A stretch of DNA of 52,142 nucleotides from Bacillota bacterium (GCA_023395555.1 JAEWYQ010000078.1:1-52142); one strand, 5' to 3'. Shown: positions 15,959 through 24,452, counted from the stretch's first letter. Notes: generated by a model not told the origin, from the letters alone. A program made the numbers and translations.

Positions 15959-16909
15959 ATGAATCGATCATTAATAAAAGTCTTTCGCAGCGCTGCCGAT
16001 GATGCAGGGCTATTGCTGGATGAAAACAGCGGAACGATGTACGGAAACAAGTCCGGATACAATGTATGCATCAACCAGGTGCCGGATTTGAAAGCATTTT
16101 ATATTACAATATCCGTGAAACGCATGGATCAGATGCCGGAGCATTCGGACATGAATGAAATTGTATCCGCCAATAAGAAGCTGCTCAACCGGTGTGAGGT
16201 AACACGCTATAAGGTACGGTTCCAGTCACAGCTGGGCGCAGGCATCAACTTTAAAAACGCTCTGGCCAAGGTAATGGATGCCCTGCAGGCGATCACCTCC
16301 GAGCTGCTGCAAAGAGGCTTTGAAAATGCCTGCCAGGCCTGCGGAACCTCGGAAGGGGCGGAAAGCTACTTTATCGGCAGCGCTCCGGCTCATATGTGTT
16401 CCTCCTGCTACCACGATTACTGCGAGTCCAGCGAGGCAACACGGCTGGCAGAGAAAGGAAAGAAGGAAAATCTCATCGGAGGTATTGCAGGCGCATTTTT
16501 AGGCTCCCTCCTGGGCGGAGCCTGTATCGTACTGCTGGGGCAGCTGGGCTACGTCGCCTCTCTCTCCGGCCTGGTCATGGGCGTATGCGCACTAAAGGGC
16601 TATGAATTGTTGGGCGGCAAGCTGAGCAAGAAAGGGATTGTCGTGAGCTCCCTGCTGATGGTGGTTCTTGTGTACGTAAGCCAGCGGGCTGATTATGCCA
16701 TTACGGTGGCAAATGTCTTCGTGGCAGATGTGATATCCGCCTTCCGCGCCATTCCTGCCCTGATTCAGGAGGAAGTCATTGAAGCGCCGTCCTACTATGC
16801 AAACCTTGGCATGCTGTATCTGTTCACCGCAGTGGGTGCCGTTCCCACAATCATCAATGTGCTGAAAAATAAGAAACAAGCCAATATCATCTATCGCCTG
16901 GGAGCATAA
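15959..16909 (+). CDS. Membrane protein with a treble-clef-like CxxC pair, function unknown
   Basis: About 316 residues. The N-terminal ~150 residues are soluble and start MNRSLIKVFRSAADD. A four-cysteine site follows: CQAC near residue 123 and CSSC near 145, probably zinc. After it come four or five hydrophobic segments (from LIGGIAGAFLGSLLGG onward) and a short basic tail. The start at 15959 follows GGGAG; an upstream in-frame ATG at 15899 lies right after the promoter and has no ribosome site. I do not recognise a named family. The convergent downstream hairpin 16979-17017 suggests it is monocistronic. Confidence 0.75.
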   Translation: MNRSLIKVFRSAADDAGLLLDENSGTMYGNKSGYNVCINQVPDLKAFYITISVKRMDQMPEHSDMNEIVSANKKLLNRCEVTRYKVRFQSQLGAGINFKNALAKVMDALQAITSELLQRGFENACQACGTSEGAESYFIGSAPAHMCSSCYHDYCESSEATRLAEKGKKENLIGGIAGAFLGSLLGGACIVLLGQLGYVASLSGLVMGVCALKGYELLGGKLSKKGIVVSSLLMVVLVYVSQRADYAITVANVFVADVISAFRAIPALIQEEVIEAPSYYANLGMLYLFTAVGAVPTIINVLKNKKQANIIYRLGA

Positions 16910-16978
16910 TACGGACTTCTGATACGCAGGTAAACAGCGCTTGGCATTACGCCTGAAGTCTAATCAGGAAAACACTCA

Positions 16979-17017
16979 GGGGATCACCATGAAGCGATAT
17001 GCTCCATGATGATCCCC
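16979..17017. terminator. Two-way terminator-like hairpin
   Basis: A 39-base near-perfect palindrome with GGGGATCA/TGATCCCC outer arms and CATG and AGC/GCT inner pairs, between two convergent genes. Confidence 0.65.
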
Positions 17018-17053
17018 GTTATTGTGTCAGTCAATATGGCATTCATACTGTTG

Positions 17054-17275
17054 TTATGCTACTGTGAGCAACTCCAGCGCCCGTTTATAAAGCGGGTCAA
17101 ATTCACAGCCGCAGCTCCCGCACTCCCTGTCTGCCTGCTCAACTGCTTTCAGCAATTCCGCCGTCACATCCTTCGATTCATTGTCCGCCAGCCATTTTTT
17201 CGAGGGCGCATCAATCAAATCCCATCCGGATGCCGCGAATTTTTCCACGATTTTCACCAGTTCTTCCTTCCCCAT
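17054..17275 (-). CDS. Hypothetical 73-residue protein
   Basis: A small soluble acidic protein that starts MGKEELVKIVEKFAAS and contains CGSCGCEFDPLYKRALELL near its end. It could bind metal through the CxxCxC group. The gene lies 28 bp after a truncated DUF1905/OmdA gene. A 10-residue relic of the same C-terminus (KRALELL...) occurs directly after the intact DUF1905/OmdA gene at 26218-26664, so the two genes once formed a duplicated pair. Function unknown. Confidence 0.6.
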   Translation of the reverse strand: MGKEELVKIVEKFAASGWDLIDAPSKKWLADNESKDVTAELLKAVEQADRECGSCGCEFDPLYKRALELLTVA

Positions 17276-17303
17276 GGTTCCCTTCTCCTTTTTTATGTAT
17301 ATT

Positions 17304-17531
17304 TTAATTTTCCAACCGTTTTGTCAGTGTATTTATCCGGTTCAGCCTTGTTTCTTCTTTTTTGGCAATCTCGATGTAACTGATCTGTTCGCGTTTCAGA
17401 TAATCCGGCTGCTTTTGAAATACTTCCAATACGCCGGCATCCCTCAGAACAGTTTCGATGTAGGCCGGAATTACAATTTCCCGCTTTTTTGTATCCTTTT
17501 CTAAGGTTATATGCACGCTGTCCCAACTCAA
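17304..17531 (-). pseudogene. 5'-truncated DUF1905/YdeI-OmdA gene
   Basis: From about 17531 to the stop, the translation matches the C-terminal half of the intact protein at 26218-26664: LEKDTKKR, then IPxxIET, then FQKQPDY and INRL-type endings line up without gaps. The N-terminal DUF1905 barrel is missing, and upstream the frame runs into the zinc-ribbon gene. The C-terminal helical part is the region related to bacteriocin-protection YdeI/OmdA. No ribosome site precedes the homologous part, so it is probably not translated. Confidence 0.75.
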
Positions 17532-17551
17532 ACCGCATATTATAGCTCCTC

Positions 17552-17734
17552 TTATAGACGTTTCTCTTCTTTTTTCAAAAAAACAGAGCCGCATTCTTTA
17601 CACAAGTATGCTTTAATGGGTATTGGTGTCTTAACCAGCTTTCCTCTCTCCTCATCGGAGAAAAAGTAGGTCCGGGAACCACCTCTGATAAACCCTGAAT
17701 TAACATTCGATTTTTTACAAAAAGGGCATTCCAT
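17552..17734 (-). CDS. Small zinc-ribbon protein
   Basis: About 60 residues starting MECPFCKKSN. Two CxxC pairs (CPFC at residues 3-6 and CKEC near residue 47) form a zinc ribbon. The middle segment FIRGGSRTYFF and the DEERGKLV stretch resemble the DUF6487-like ribbon proteins of Firmicutes. GGAGG lies eight to twelve bases before the ATG at 17734; a longer in-frame start has no such site. Its stop is 20 bp from the start of the truncated DUF1905/OmdA homology. Function unknown. Confidence 0.65.
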   Translation of the reverse strand: MECPFCKKSNVNSGFIRGGSRTYFFSDEERGKLVKTPIPIKAYLCKECGSVFLKKEEKRL

Positions 17735-17938
17735 CTTTCCGCCTCCATATAGTGATTTAACACATAACACTATATTCTTCCGGGATTGGAAATATGTTGT
17801 CCTTTTGGGTATGCCAGCTTCTGAAGTTCTATCCTATGCTTCAATATTCTTCAGACGGGAAAGAATGCCATTATCTGTCATTCCCGTCACACTCCTTTTA
17901 ATAATGTAAATTGTATTTCGTATCTTTGTAATATAGCA

Positions 17939-18256
17939 TCATTTGCTTAACTGCTTACTAATATCTCTGCCGCCATACATAATGCGAATGATATTCACCA
18001 TATTTTGAGATTCATCTGGTAGATAGAATACCAAATAATTATCCACCGGAAAGTATCGTACTCCTTGACGGCTCCATGGCTCCTCCTTATATACCGGATG
18101 GCGCATTGGCATTCCATCAAGGACTCGGATTTCTTTCATAATTCTCCGTGTCTGCCCTGCGGCTGTTTCCGGTGCAAGTAAACCATAAGCAATGTACTCA
18201 TAAATATTTCTCAAATCCGACCTTGCCCGCGCTGAATAAACCACATTCCATCTCAT
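17939..18256 (-). CDS. RelE/ParE family toxin
   Basis: A 105-residue toxin whose MRWNVVYSARARSDLRNIYEYI start and C-terminal VNIIRIMYGGRDISKQL are typical of the RelE/ParE superfamily (the final RIMYGGRD strand is diagnostic). It would act either as a ribosome-dependent mRNA nuclease or as a gyrase poison; the sequence does not decide. The ATG overlaps the antitoxin stop by 4 bp, so the pair is translationally coupled. About 170 bp downstream (17771-17938) shows nothing notable. Confidence 0.92.
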   Translation of the reverse strand: MRWNVVYSARARSDLRNIYEYIAYGLLAPETAAGQTRRIMKEIRVLDGMPMRHPVYKEEPWSRQGVRYFPVDNYLVFYLPDESQNMVNIIRIMYGGRDISKQLSK

Positions 18257-18558
18257 ATGCCGAAATCTCTTTTCATCTCATTTTCAATGGTTTCAGCGGA
18301 AAACACTCTGCCTTTCCGTATATCCTCCAACCCTTTTTCTATTTCCGAGTTAAATTGCTCTTTCGTAAGGGAACCATAGGCAAGCGGAGCTTCCTGCGGC
18401 AGTTTCATCTCAAAAGGAATGCCTCGCTGCAACACAACCTGTCTCAAAAACATTCCTACTGCATTTGACATGGGGATTCCCAGGCGGTCAAGCACTCGTT
18501 CTGCCTGTTCTTTAATCTCCGGCTCTACGCGCGCAAAGACATTTGATGTTCTAGCCAT
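18253..18558 (-). CDS. RelB/DinJ family antitoxin
   Basis: A 101-residue antitoxin. The N-terminus (MARTSNVFARVEPEIKEQAERVL) is the ribbon-helix-helix DNA-binding domain of RelB/DinJ proteins, and LGIPMSNAVGMFLRQVV completes it. The C-terminal acidic stretch would wrap the toxin. It precedes the toxin gene with a 4-bp overlap. A palindrome over its promoter supports the usual autoregulation. Confidence 0.93.
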   Translation of the reverse strand: MARTSNVFARVEPEIKEQAERVLDRLGIPMSNAVGMFLRQVVLQRGIPFEMKLPQEAPLAYGSLTKEQFNSEIEKGLEDIRKGRVFSAETIENEMKRDFGI

Positions 18559-18581
18559 ATAAATCGCCTCCTCTCAGTATT

Positions 18582-18613
18582 AGTATATCCATTTTGCTTG
18601 CAAAACGCAAGCA
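18582..18613 (-). promoter_or_regulatory. Promoter and palindromic operator of the toxin-antitoxin operon
   Basis: The -35 TTGCGT (18605-18610) and -10 TATACT (18582-18587) are 17 bp apart. TGCTTGC (18595-18601) and GCAAGCA (18607-18613) form a 7-bp inverted repeat over the -35 and spacer, which is where a RelB dimer would bind. Confidence 0.7.
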
Positions 18614-18632
18614 TTTCACAAGCATTCATAAA

Positions 18633-18682
18633 AATAATTAGGAGTGGTCCGCATTTTCATGCTTTAACCACTCCTAATTATT
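18633..18682 (-). terminator. Intrinsic terminator of the GGGtGRT operon
   Basis: Perfect 16-bp arms (18633-18648 and 18667-18682) with an 18-base loop, followed on the minus strand by a T-rich run. It ends the transcript about 30 bp after the GGGtGRT gene. Confidence 0.85.
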
Positions 18683-18713
18683 ATTTTCTAAAACTATTCA
18701 TTTACTGTTTTTC

Positions 18714-19724
18714 TTAGAACTTGCCAGCCTCGGAAGCTTCCTGAATGGCAACCGCTACGGCTACCGTCATGCCTACCATAGGGTTATTGCCTGCGCCGAT
18801 CAGACCCATCATCTCAACATGAGCCGGAACGGAGGAGGAGCCTGCAAACTGTGCATCGGAATGCATTCTTCCCATGGTATCCGTCATACCGTAGGATGCA
18901 GGGCCTGCTGCCATATTATCAGGATGAAGAGTTCTTCCTGTGCCGCCGCCGGAGGCTACGGAGAAGTACTTCTTTCCTAAATCCACACATTCCTTCTTAT
19001 AGGTACCTGCAACGGGATGCTGGAATCTGGTGGGGTTGGTGGAGTTACCGGTGATGGATACGTCCACTCCTTCCTTATGCATGATTGCAACGCCTTCCGT
19101 TACATCATTAGCACCATAGCAGTTGACGGCTGCCCTGGGTCCCTTGGAGTAGGATTTGCGGAATACTTCCTTTACTTCGCCTGCATGATAATCCATCTCT
19201 GTCTCAACATGGGTAAAGCCGTTGATGCGGGAGATGATCTGGGCTGCATCCTTGCCGAGGCCGTTTAAGATAACTCTTAAAGGCTTTTGTCTTACCTTAT
19301 TGGCGGACATAGCGATACCGATGGCACCCTCTGCCGCTGCAAAGGACTCATGACCTGCCAGGAAGCAGAAGCACTCGGTGGTCTCTTCCAGCAGCATCTT
19401 GCCAAGATTGCCGTGGCCCAAGCCTACCTTTCTCTGGTCTGCAACAGAGCCGGGAATGCAGAAGGACTGAAGGCCCTCGCCGATTGCCGCTGCTGCATCC
19501 GCTGCTTTTCTGGCATCCTTTTTGATTGCGATTGCCGCTCCTGCAATATAGGCCCAGCAGGCATTTTCAAAGCAAATGGGCTGAATGCCCTTAATCATAT
19601 TATATACATCAAGGCCGGCATCCTTGGTGATCTTCTCCGCCTCTTCAATGGAGGCGATGCCGTAACCCTTTAATACTGCGTCGATTTGTTTAATTCTTCT
19701 ATCATATGATTCAAATAAAGCCAT
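18714..19724 (-). CDS. GGGtGRT family protein
   Basis: A 336-residue protein of the family named for its ASGGGTGRTLHP motif (around residue 258). It is well conserved in anaerobes and has no established function. Other recognisable stretches are CFENACWAYIAGAA near residue 50, the NCYGANDVTEGVA segment near 203 and AGNNPMVGMTVAVAVAI at the end. No transmembrane segment or signal peptide is evident, so it is probably cytosolic. It lies 19 bp after the Fe-S-scaffold-like gene, its constant partner, and both share one terminator. A role in metal or Fe-S chemistry is an inference from that pairing. Confidence 0.9.
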   Translation of the reverse strand: MALFESYDRRIKQIDAVLKGYGIASIEEAEKITKDAGLDVYNMIKGIQPICFENACWAYIAGAAIAIKKDARKAADAAAAIGEGLQSFCIPGSVADQRKVGLGHGNLGKMLLEETTECFCFLAGHESFAAAEGAIGIAMSANKVRQKPLRVILNGLGKDAAQIISRINGFTHVETEMDYHAGEVKEVFRKSYSKGPRAAVNCYGANDVTEGVAIMHKEGVDVSITGNSTNPTRFQHPVAGTYKKECVDLGKKYFSVASGGGTGRTLHPDNMAAGPASYGMTDTMGRMHSDAQFAGSSSVPAHVEMMGLIGAGNNPMVGMTVAVAVAIQEASEAGKF

Positions 19725-19743
19725 TGTATGTATCCTCCCTTTC

Positions 19744-20436
19744 CTATTCGTGTCTCGGATCGATGATCTTCACAGCATCCGCAACACGGCCATACTGGCC
19801 TTTGGATTTCTCTAATGCTGTATTGGCATCATCGCCTTTTTTGATGAAGTCCATCATCTTACCGAAATTAACGAATTGGTAACCGATGATTTCATTATTC
19901 TCATCCAGTGCAATGCCGGTTACATAACCGTCGGTCATCTCCAGATAACGGGGGCCCTTCGCCAGAGTTCCATACATGGTGCCGATCTGGCTTCTAAGAC
20001 CTTTCCCTAAATCCTCAAGACCTGCACCAATGGGAAGTCCGTCCTCGGAGAAGGCGCTCTGGGTTCTTCCGTATACGATCTGCAGGAAAAGCTCTCTCAT
20101 TGCAGTGTTGATTGCGTCACACACCAAGTCTGTATTCAATGCCTCTAAAACAGTTAAACCAGGCAGGATCTCAGATGCCATCGCTGCGGAATGAGTCATA
20201 CCGGAGCAGCCGATGGTCTCCACCAATGCCTCCTGAATAATACCATCCTTCACGTTAAGAGTTAATTTACAGGTACCCTGCTGAGGTGCACACCAGCCCA
20301 CACCATGGGTCAAACCGGAGATATCCTTCACTTCCCTGGCCTTTACCCATTTAGCTTCTTCCGGAATCGGTGCTGCGCCATGATGGACACCCTGTGTAAC
20401 CGGACACATCATTTGAACTTCATGTGAATAAATCAT
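19744..20436 (-). CDS. Fe-S cluster assembly scaffold-like protein (NifU/IscU N-domain type)
   Basis: A 230-residue protein with a NifU-like fold. The three ligand cysteines appear as GWCAPQQGTCKL near residues 46-59 and ETIGCSGMTH near residue 75. A third region with TDLVCDAI follows around residue 102. It is longer than housekeeping SufU/IscU and has a C-terminal extension of ~100 residues. It precedes the GGGtGRT gene by 19 bp, a linkage I recall in many anaerobes. It may assemble or carry a cluster for the GGGtGRT protein. The upstream 141 bp is AT-rich; no clear consensus promoter could be fixed there. Confidence 0.85.
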   Translation of the reverse strand: MIYSHEVQMMCPVTQGVHHGAAPIPEEAKWVKAREVKDISGLTHGVGWCAPQQGTCKLTLNVKDGIIQEALVETIGCSGMTHSAAMASEILPGLTVLEALNTDLVCDAINTAMRELFLQIVYGRTQSAFSEDGLPIGAGLEDLGKGLRSQIGTMYGTLAKGPRYLEMTDGYVTGIALDENNEIIGYQFVNFGKMMDFIKKGDDANTALEKSKGQYGRVADAVKIIDPRHE

Positions 20437-20577
20437 GTTTGAAACTCCTTTCAGTTTACATCACTTTTCTCTGGCAAGAAAAATCATAACAGAATTTCCT
20501 TGTTAAAATTTTGTCTTGTTTACGTATCATATTTTCGCATAAAATGATCAATAAGTCTACAACTTTTTCAACCCAAT

Positions 20578-21246
20578 CTAATATTTTGCCACTATTTCTC
20601 CGGCCTTCTTGTAGATGCTGGCTTCGGGCACGTAGCCGCGAACCATGGACAGGGGGTAGATATTGGCATTCCTTCCGACAACGGTTCCGGGATTCAGCAC
20701 GCTGTTACAGCCGACCTCCACATAGTCCCCCAGAATCGCGCCGAATTTCTTCAGGCCGGTTTCCATAATCAGCTCGCCTGCATGGACGGATACCAGGGTT
20801 TTGTCTGATTTGACATTAGAGGTTATGGAACCGGCGCCCATATGCGCCTTGTAGCCCAGGATGGAGTCGCCCACATAGTTATAATGAGGAACCTGCACCT
20901 TATGAAAGAGAATGACGTTCTTCAGCTCGGTTGAATTGCCGACCACCGCGCCCTCTCCTATAATGGCACTGCCGCGGATGAAGGCACAGTGGCGTATCTC
21001 CGCTTCCTTTCCGATAATGACAGGTCCGTTGATGCAGGCGGTGGGCGCCACCTTGGCAGACTTGGCAATCCAGATGTCCTCGCCTATCCTGTCATATTCT
21101 TCGAGGGATAGGCCCGCCCCGATCTGTAAAATACCGCTCTTAATCTTCCCAAGGACCTCCCATGGATAGGTACAGCCTGTAAACAGGTCTGCCGCTATTG
21201 TCTTCTCCAAATCAAACAGTGACCGGATCATAAGATGTTCTGACAT
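20578..21246 (-). CDS. Left-handed beta-helix (GlmU-type) protein
   Basis: A 222-residue protein with hexapeptide repeats from residue ~55 to ~210 (INGPVIIGKEAEI, then IIGEGAVVGNSTELK, later LGDYVEVGCNSVLNPGTVVG), the fold of GlmU C-terminal acetyltransferases and sugar-nucleotide enzymes. Its short N-terminal region (DLEKTIAADLFTG) is not a full nucleotidyltransferase domain, so it is likely an acyltransferase or a nucleotidyl-sugar-binding paralogue. The substrate is unknown. It lies 30 bp before the topB gene start region on the same strand but shares no obvious pathway with it. Confidence 0.78.
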   Translation of the reverse strand: MSEHLMIRSLFDLEKTIAADLFTGCTYPWEVLGKIKSGILQIGAGLSLEEYDRIGEDIWIAKSAKVAPTACINGPVIIGKEAEIRHCAFIRGSAIIGEGAVVGNSTELKNVILFHKVQVPHYNYVGDSILGYKAHMGAGSITSNVKSDKTLVSVHAGELIMETGLKKFGAILGDYVEVGCNSVLNPGTVVGRNANIYPLSMVRGYVPEASIYKKAGEIVAKY

Positions 21247-21276
21247 TCTAATTCCTCCTTAAATTTCATTTTTTAA

Positions 21277-23514
21277 TCAGCTTATTTTGCTGCCTTTGTA
21301 ATATGCCGCTGTTTCACTAAAATATTTTGCCAGAGCTGCCTGGTTATTCAGGGTTTTCACCCCTTCCACCATCCTGGCGACAAAACCCTCCAGTTTGGTG
21401 GTATACTCCTCTTTCGTTATCTGTCCCTCGGATACGTAAGTGAGACCCTTTTCCCAGCTGGCAGTCAGCTCCGCATTGAGAAGGGATTTGATGGAGCTGT
21501 TCACAACATCGAAGATCAGCTCTCCCAATTGGGTGGGAGTAATGATCTGTGTCTTTTTATTCAGGCTCAGGTAAGTGATGTTCACCAGCTTATTCAGAAT
21601 CTCCGCCCTGGTTGCACTGGTTCCGATCCCGCTTCCTTTGATCTGTGCCCGCAGCTCCTCATCCTCGATCAGCTGGCCGGCATTCTCCATAGCAAGAATT
21701 AACGCACCGGAATTGTAACGCTTCGGAGGTGTGGTCTCCCCCTCCTTGATGGTAATTACACGTACCGGGAGCAAAGCACCCTTCTTTAGGGTCAGAAGTA
21801 ATTGGAGCAATGCCTGGTCGTTGTTATTATCCGAGGCTTCTCCTTCCTCCGCTCCGGCCTCTTCCCCGGAATTGCCGGTATTGCCCTTCCCGGAAGCCGG
21901 CTGCTTATCATTATAGCTTCCAAGAACCTTGAGGTAGCCTTCTTTCTCCAGGGTGCGGAAGCTGGCAAAGAAGCTCTCCCCCTTAATCTGCACCGTGATC
22001 CCTATCTTACGGTATTCTGCCGGGGGATAGAATATACTGATGAACCGCCGGACAATGGTCTCATATACCCTGGCCGCAGTGTGAGACAGGGAATTAAGGG
22101 CACCGAGGCCCTGTCCGGTGGGTATGATGGCATAGTGGTCGGTAATCTGGCTGTCATTGACATATCGGGTCTTTGCAATGTTCTTATAGGACCCCATCTC
22201 CAGAACCTCCGATATAAAATCCCGGAACTGTCCCAAATTCTGCAGTCCTTTGATATTCTTGTGAATCTCCTTGGACACCGCGGTGGACAGCACTCTGGCG
22301 TCGGTTCTGGGATAGGTTACAAGCTTCTTTTCATAAAGCTCCTGGGCAATCTTCAGCGTTTCGTCAGGACTGATTTTGAAGAATCGGGAACAGTCATTCT
22401 GAAGCTCCGCCAGATTATATAATAGAGGAGGATTCTTTGTTTCCTTCTTCTTTTCCACCTGGGTAACCACAGCCTGCAGCACCTGTTCGCCGCTGCCTGG
22501 CTGCCTTGCATTACCCGGCTCTTCTGCCCTCTCCTGCTGCACTAAAGCACCTGGCTGGCCCGCATTATTCCCTTGATCTGCAGTACCTGACTGGCTCGCA
22601 CTCCCTGCTTGTGCCGCATTATTTGACTGCGCCTCCCAAGTTCCGTCATCCAAGAGCTTGGGTATCTCTCCCGCCAGCTCCGATATCAATTTCACTGCTG
22701 AAGTTCTCTCTAAAAAACCATTTTCCTTATATAAAAGAGGCGAATTATAGTACCTGGAGCTCTCCACCGCACGAAACTCTGCCGTAAGCTCCTTATCCTG
22801 AACCTGGAGATTGCTTAGAACACGGTAGAAGGGGGTCTTAACAAAATTCCGAATCTCCCGTTCCCTCCTGACTACCATCCCCAGAACACAAGTCATAACA
22901 CGACCTACGGAAATGGCATTCCATTTGCCGGAATTCAGCAGCTTCTGCACCTCATTGCCGTACTTCAGCGTCAATATCCTGGAGAAATTGATTCCCATGA
23001 GATAGTCCTCCTGGGCGCGCAGATAGGCGGCATCGGAAAGGCTGTCATAGGCGGACAGCGGCTTAGCCTCCCGAATTCCCCGAAGAATCTCCTCCTCGGT
23101 CTGGGAGTCAATCCAGACACGCTTCCTCTGCTTTGCAGCAGGCACCTTGGCCTCCTGATCTACCAGACGGTATATGTACTCTCCTTCCCGCCCGGAGTCA
23201 GTACAGACATAGATGGTGTCCACATCCTTACGGGTCAGAAGTCCCTTTACGATATTAAATTGTTTTTTTACATTGGGGATAATCTCATATTTGTATTCCC
23301 GCGGAAGGAAGGGCAGCGTACCCATGTTCCATTTTTTCAGGGCGGGATCATAGGCCTCAGGATAACTCATGGTGACCAAATGGCCGACACACCAGGTAAC
23401 AATGGCATCCTCGGATTCAATGTACCCGTCCTGCTTTCTGCCTGTGATCTTCAGCGCCTTGGCAAATTCGGCTGCCACACTTGGTTTCTCTGCAATATAT
23501 AGATTTTTAGACAT
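21277..23514 (-). CDS. topB: DNA topoisomerase III
   Basis: A type IA topoisomerase of 745 residues that relaxes and decatenates DNA. The TOPRIM domain starts YIAEKPSVAAEF and carries DSGREGEYIY (~residue 110). The nucleophilic tyrosine is in VTYPRTDARVLS, and DHYAIIPTG follows. The ATG at 23514 is preferred because it begins the conserved MSKNLYIAEKPS; a longer in-frame start is not conserved. Two low-complexity insertions rich in Ala, Gly, Gln, Asn and Glu (about 22480-22645 and 21810-21915) are unusual. No C-terminal zinc finger is visible. Confidence 0.95.
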   Translation of the reverse strand: MSKNLYIAEKPSVAAEFAKALKITGRKQDGYIESEDAIVTWCVGHLVTMSYPEAYDPALKKWNMGTLPFLPREYKYEIIPNVKKQFNIVKGLLTRKDVDTIYVCTDSGREGEYIYRLVDQEAKVPAAKQRKRVWIDSQTEEEILRGIREAKPLSAYDSLSDAAYLRAQEDYLMGINFSRILTLKYGNEVQKLLNSGKWNAISVGRVMTCVLGMVVRREREIRNFVKTPFYRVLSNLQVQDKELTAEFRAVESSRYYNSPLLYKENGFLERTSAVKLISELAGEIPKLLDDGTWEAQSNNAAQAGSASQSGTADQGNNAGQPGALVQQERAEEPGNARQPGSGEQVLQAVVTQVEKKKETKNPPLLYNLAELQNDCSRFFKISPDETLKIAQELYEKKLVTYPRTDARVLSTAVSKEIHKNIKGLQNLGQFRDFISEVLEMGSYKNIAKTRYVNDSQITDHYAIIPTGQGLGALNSLSHTAARVYETIVRRFISIFYPPAEYRKIGITVQIKGESFFASFRTLEKEGYLKVLGSYNDKQPASGKGNTGNSGEEAGAEEGEASDNNNDQALLQLLLTLKKGALLPVRVITIKEGETTPPKRYNSGALILAMENAGQLIEDEELRAQIKGSGIGTSATRAEILNKLVNITYLSLNKKTQIITPTQLGELIFDVVNSSIKSLLNAELTASWEKGLTYVSEGQITKEEYTTKLEGFVARMVEGVKTLNNQAALAKYFSETAAYYKGSKIS

Positions 23515-23602
23515 GCTGTACCAACTTTCAATCACATGTATGCTTAAGACACTCTGATGCTGATCTCTCAAGCATACACCTTATTCATGTATTGCTGGAA
23601 AT

Positions 23603-23631
23603 ATTATAACCTATTTTACCAGTTAAAACAA
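23603..23631 (-). promoter_or_regulatory. topB promoter
   Basis: The -35 TTGTTT (23626-23631) and perfect -10 TATAAT (23603-23608) are 17 bp apart. Confidence 0.7.
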
Positions 23632-23685
23632 ATAGAACTTTTTACGGAACGATAAGGTTATATCTCAATGCAGCCGAATTTTTTA

Positions 23686-23714
23686 TTGTATCCTGCCAGG
23701 GAATAGATTACAAT
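23686..23714 (+). promoter_or_regulatory. Promoter of the LutC-like gene
   Basis: The -35 TTGTAT (23686-23691) and -10 TACAAT (23709-23714) are 17 bp apart. Transcription should start at about 23721, the first base of a perfect palindrome. Confidence 0.7.
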
Positions 23715-23720
23715 ATAGCC

Positions 23721-23740
23721 ATACGTTGCCGGCAACGTAT
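23721..23740. promoter_or_regulatory. 20-bp perfect palindromic operator
   Basis: ATACGTTGCCGGCAACGTAT has no mismatch and lies right at the predicted transcription start of the LutC-like gene. A dimeric repressor bound here would block initiation or act as a roadblock. The cognate regulator is not adjacent. Confidence 0.65.
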
Positions 23741-23770
23741 ATTATGTCAAAAGTGTTTGGAGGATAGGAT

Positions 23771-24406
23771 ATGACACCCAAGAAGATTTATTATGAGAAT
23801 CTGGCTGATACCATCATTGACAAATTTAATAAGAGGGGAATTGAGGGCTATTATTGCGAAGATTCGGAGGCGGCCCTGGCTATGGCAAAGCGTTTTCTGA
23901 CCCCCGGCTGCTCTATCTCCTGGGGAGGCTCCCAGACGCTGGAGGAAATCGGGCTGCTGGATGAGCTCTCCGCCTCCGATTACATACTCTATGACCGCAG
24001 TACGGCAACGACCCCGGAGGAAAAGCGCCTGATCTACAGCAAGACTGTTATGGCGGATTATTATTTCATGAGCTCCAACGCCATCACCTTAGACGGACAG
24101 CTGGTCAACATCGACGGTGCCGGCAACCGTGTGGCATGTCTGATTACCGGCCCCAGGAATGTGATCGTCATTGCGGGCATGAATAAAATCGTAACGGATA
24201 CGGACACCGCCGTTGACCGCATCCGCAACATGGCCACGCCCCCCAATGTGGTGCGGCTTGGTAAAAAAACACCCTGCGCCGAGACTGGGAAATGCTCCAA
24301 CTGCCTGGTCGAGGATTGCATCTGCAACCAGATTGTCATTACCAGACGCTCCGGCATCATCGGAAGAATCAAGGTGATTCTGGTTGGCGAAGAGCTGGGA
24401 TACTAA
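23771..24406 (+). CDS. LutC/YkgG (DUF162) family protein
   Basis: A 211-residue protein of the LUD domain family. The GPRNVIVIAGMNKIV segment and the cysteine cluster CSNCLVEDCICNQ (around residue 177) are characteristic; the cysteines may bind a cluster or metal. LutC works in the LutABC lactate oxidase, but LutA and LutB are not here, and solo clostridial members may have another role. It is monocistronic, convergent with the GNAT-HIT-methyltransferase gene and preceded by an operator-like palindrome. The start follows GGAGGATAGG. Confidence 0.85.
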   Translation: MTPKKIYYENLADTIIDKFNKRGIEGYYCEDSEAALAMAKRFLTPGCSISWGGSQTLEEIGLLDELSASDYILYDRSTATTPEEKRLIYSKTVMADYYFMSSNAITLDGQLVNIDGAGNRVACLITGPRNVIVIAGMNKIVTDTDTAVDRIRNMATPPNVVRLGKKTPCAETGKCSNCLVEDCICNQIVITRRSGIIGRIKVILVGEELGY

Positions 24407-24452
24407 TTCCCTGCCCGCAAGTTGGTAATATCATTGATCATTCGTCCTGTTA

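Noticed and set aside
17532..17594. N-terminal extension of the truncated DUF1905/OmdA frame
   Set aside because: It is encoded by the out-of-frame end of the zinc-ribbon gene, with no similarity to the family.
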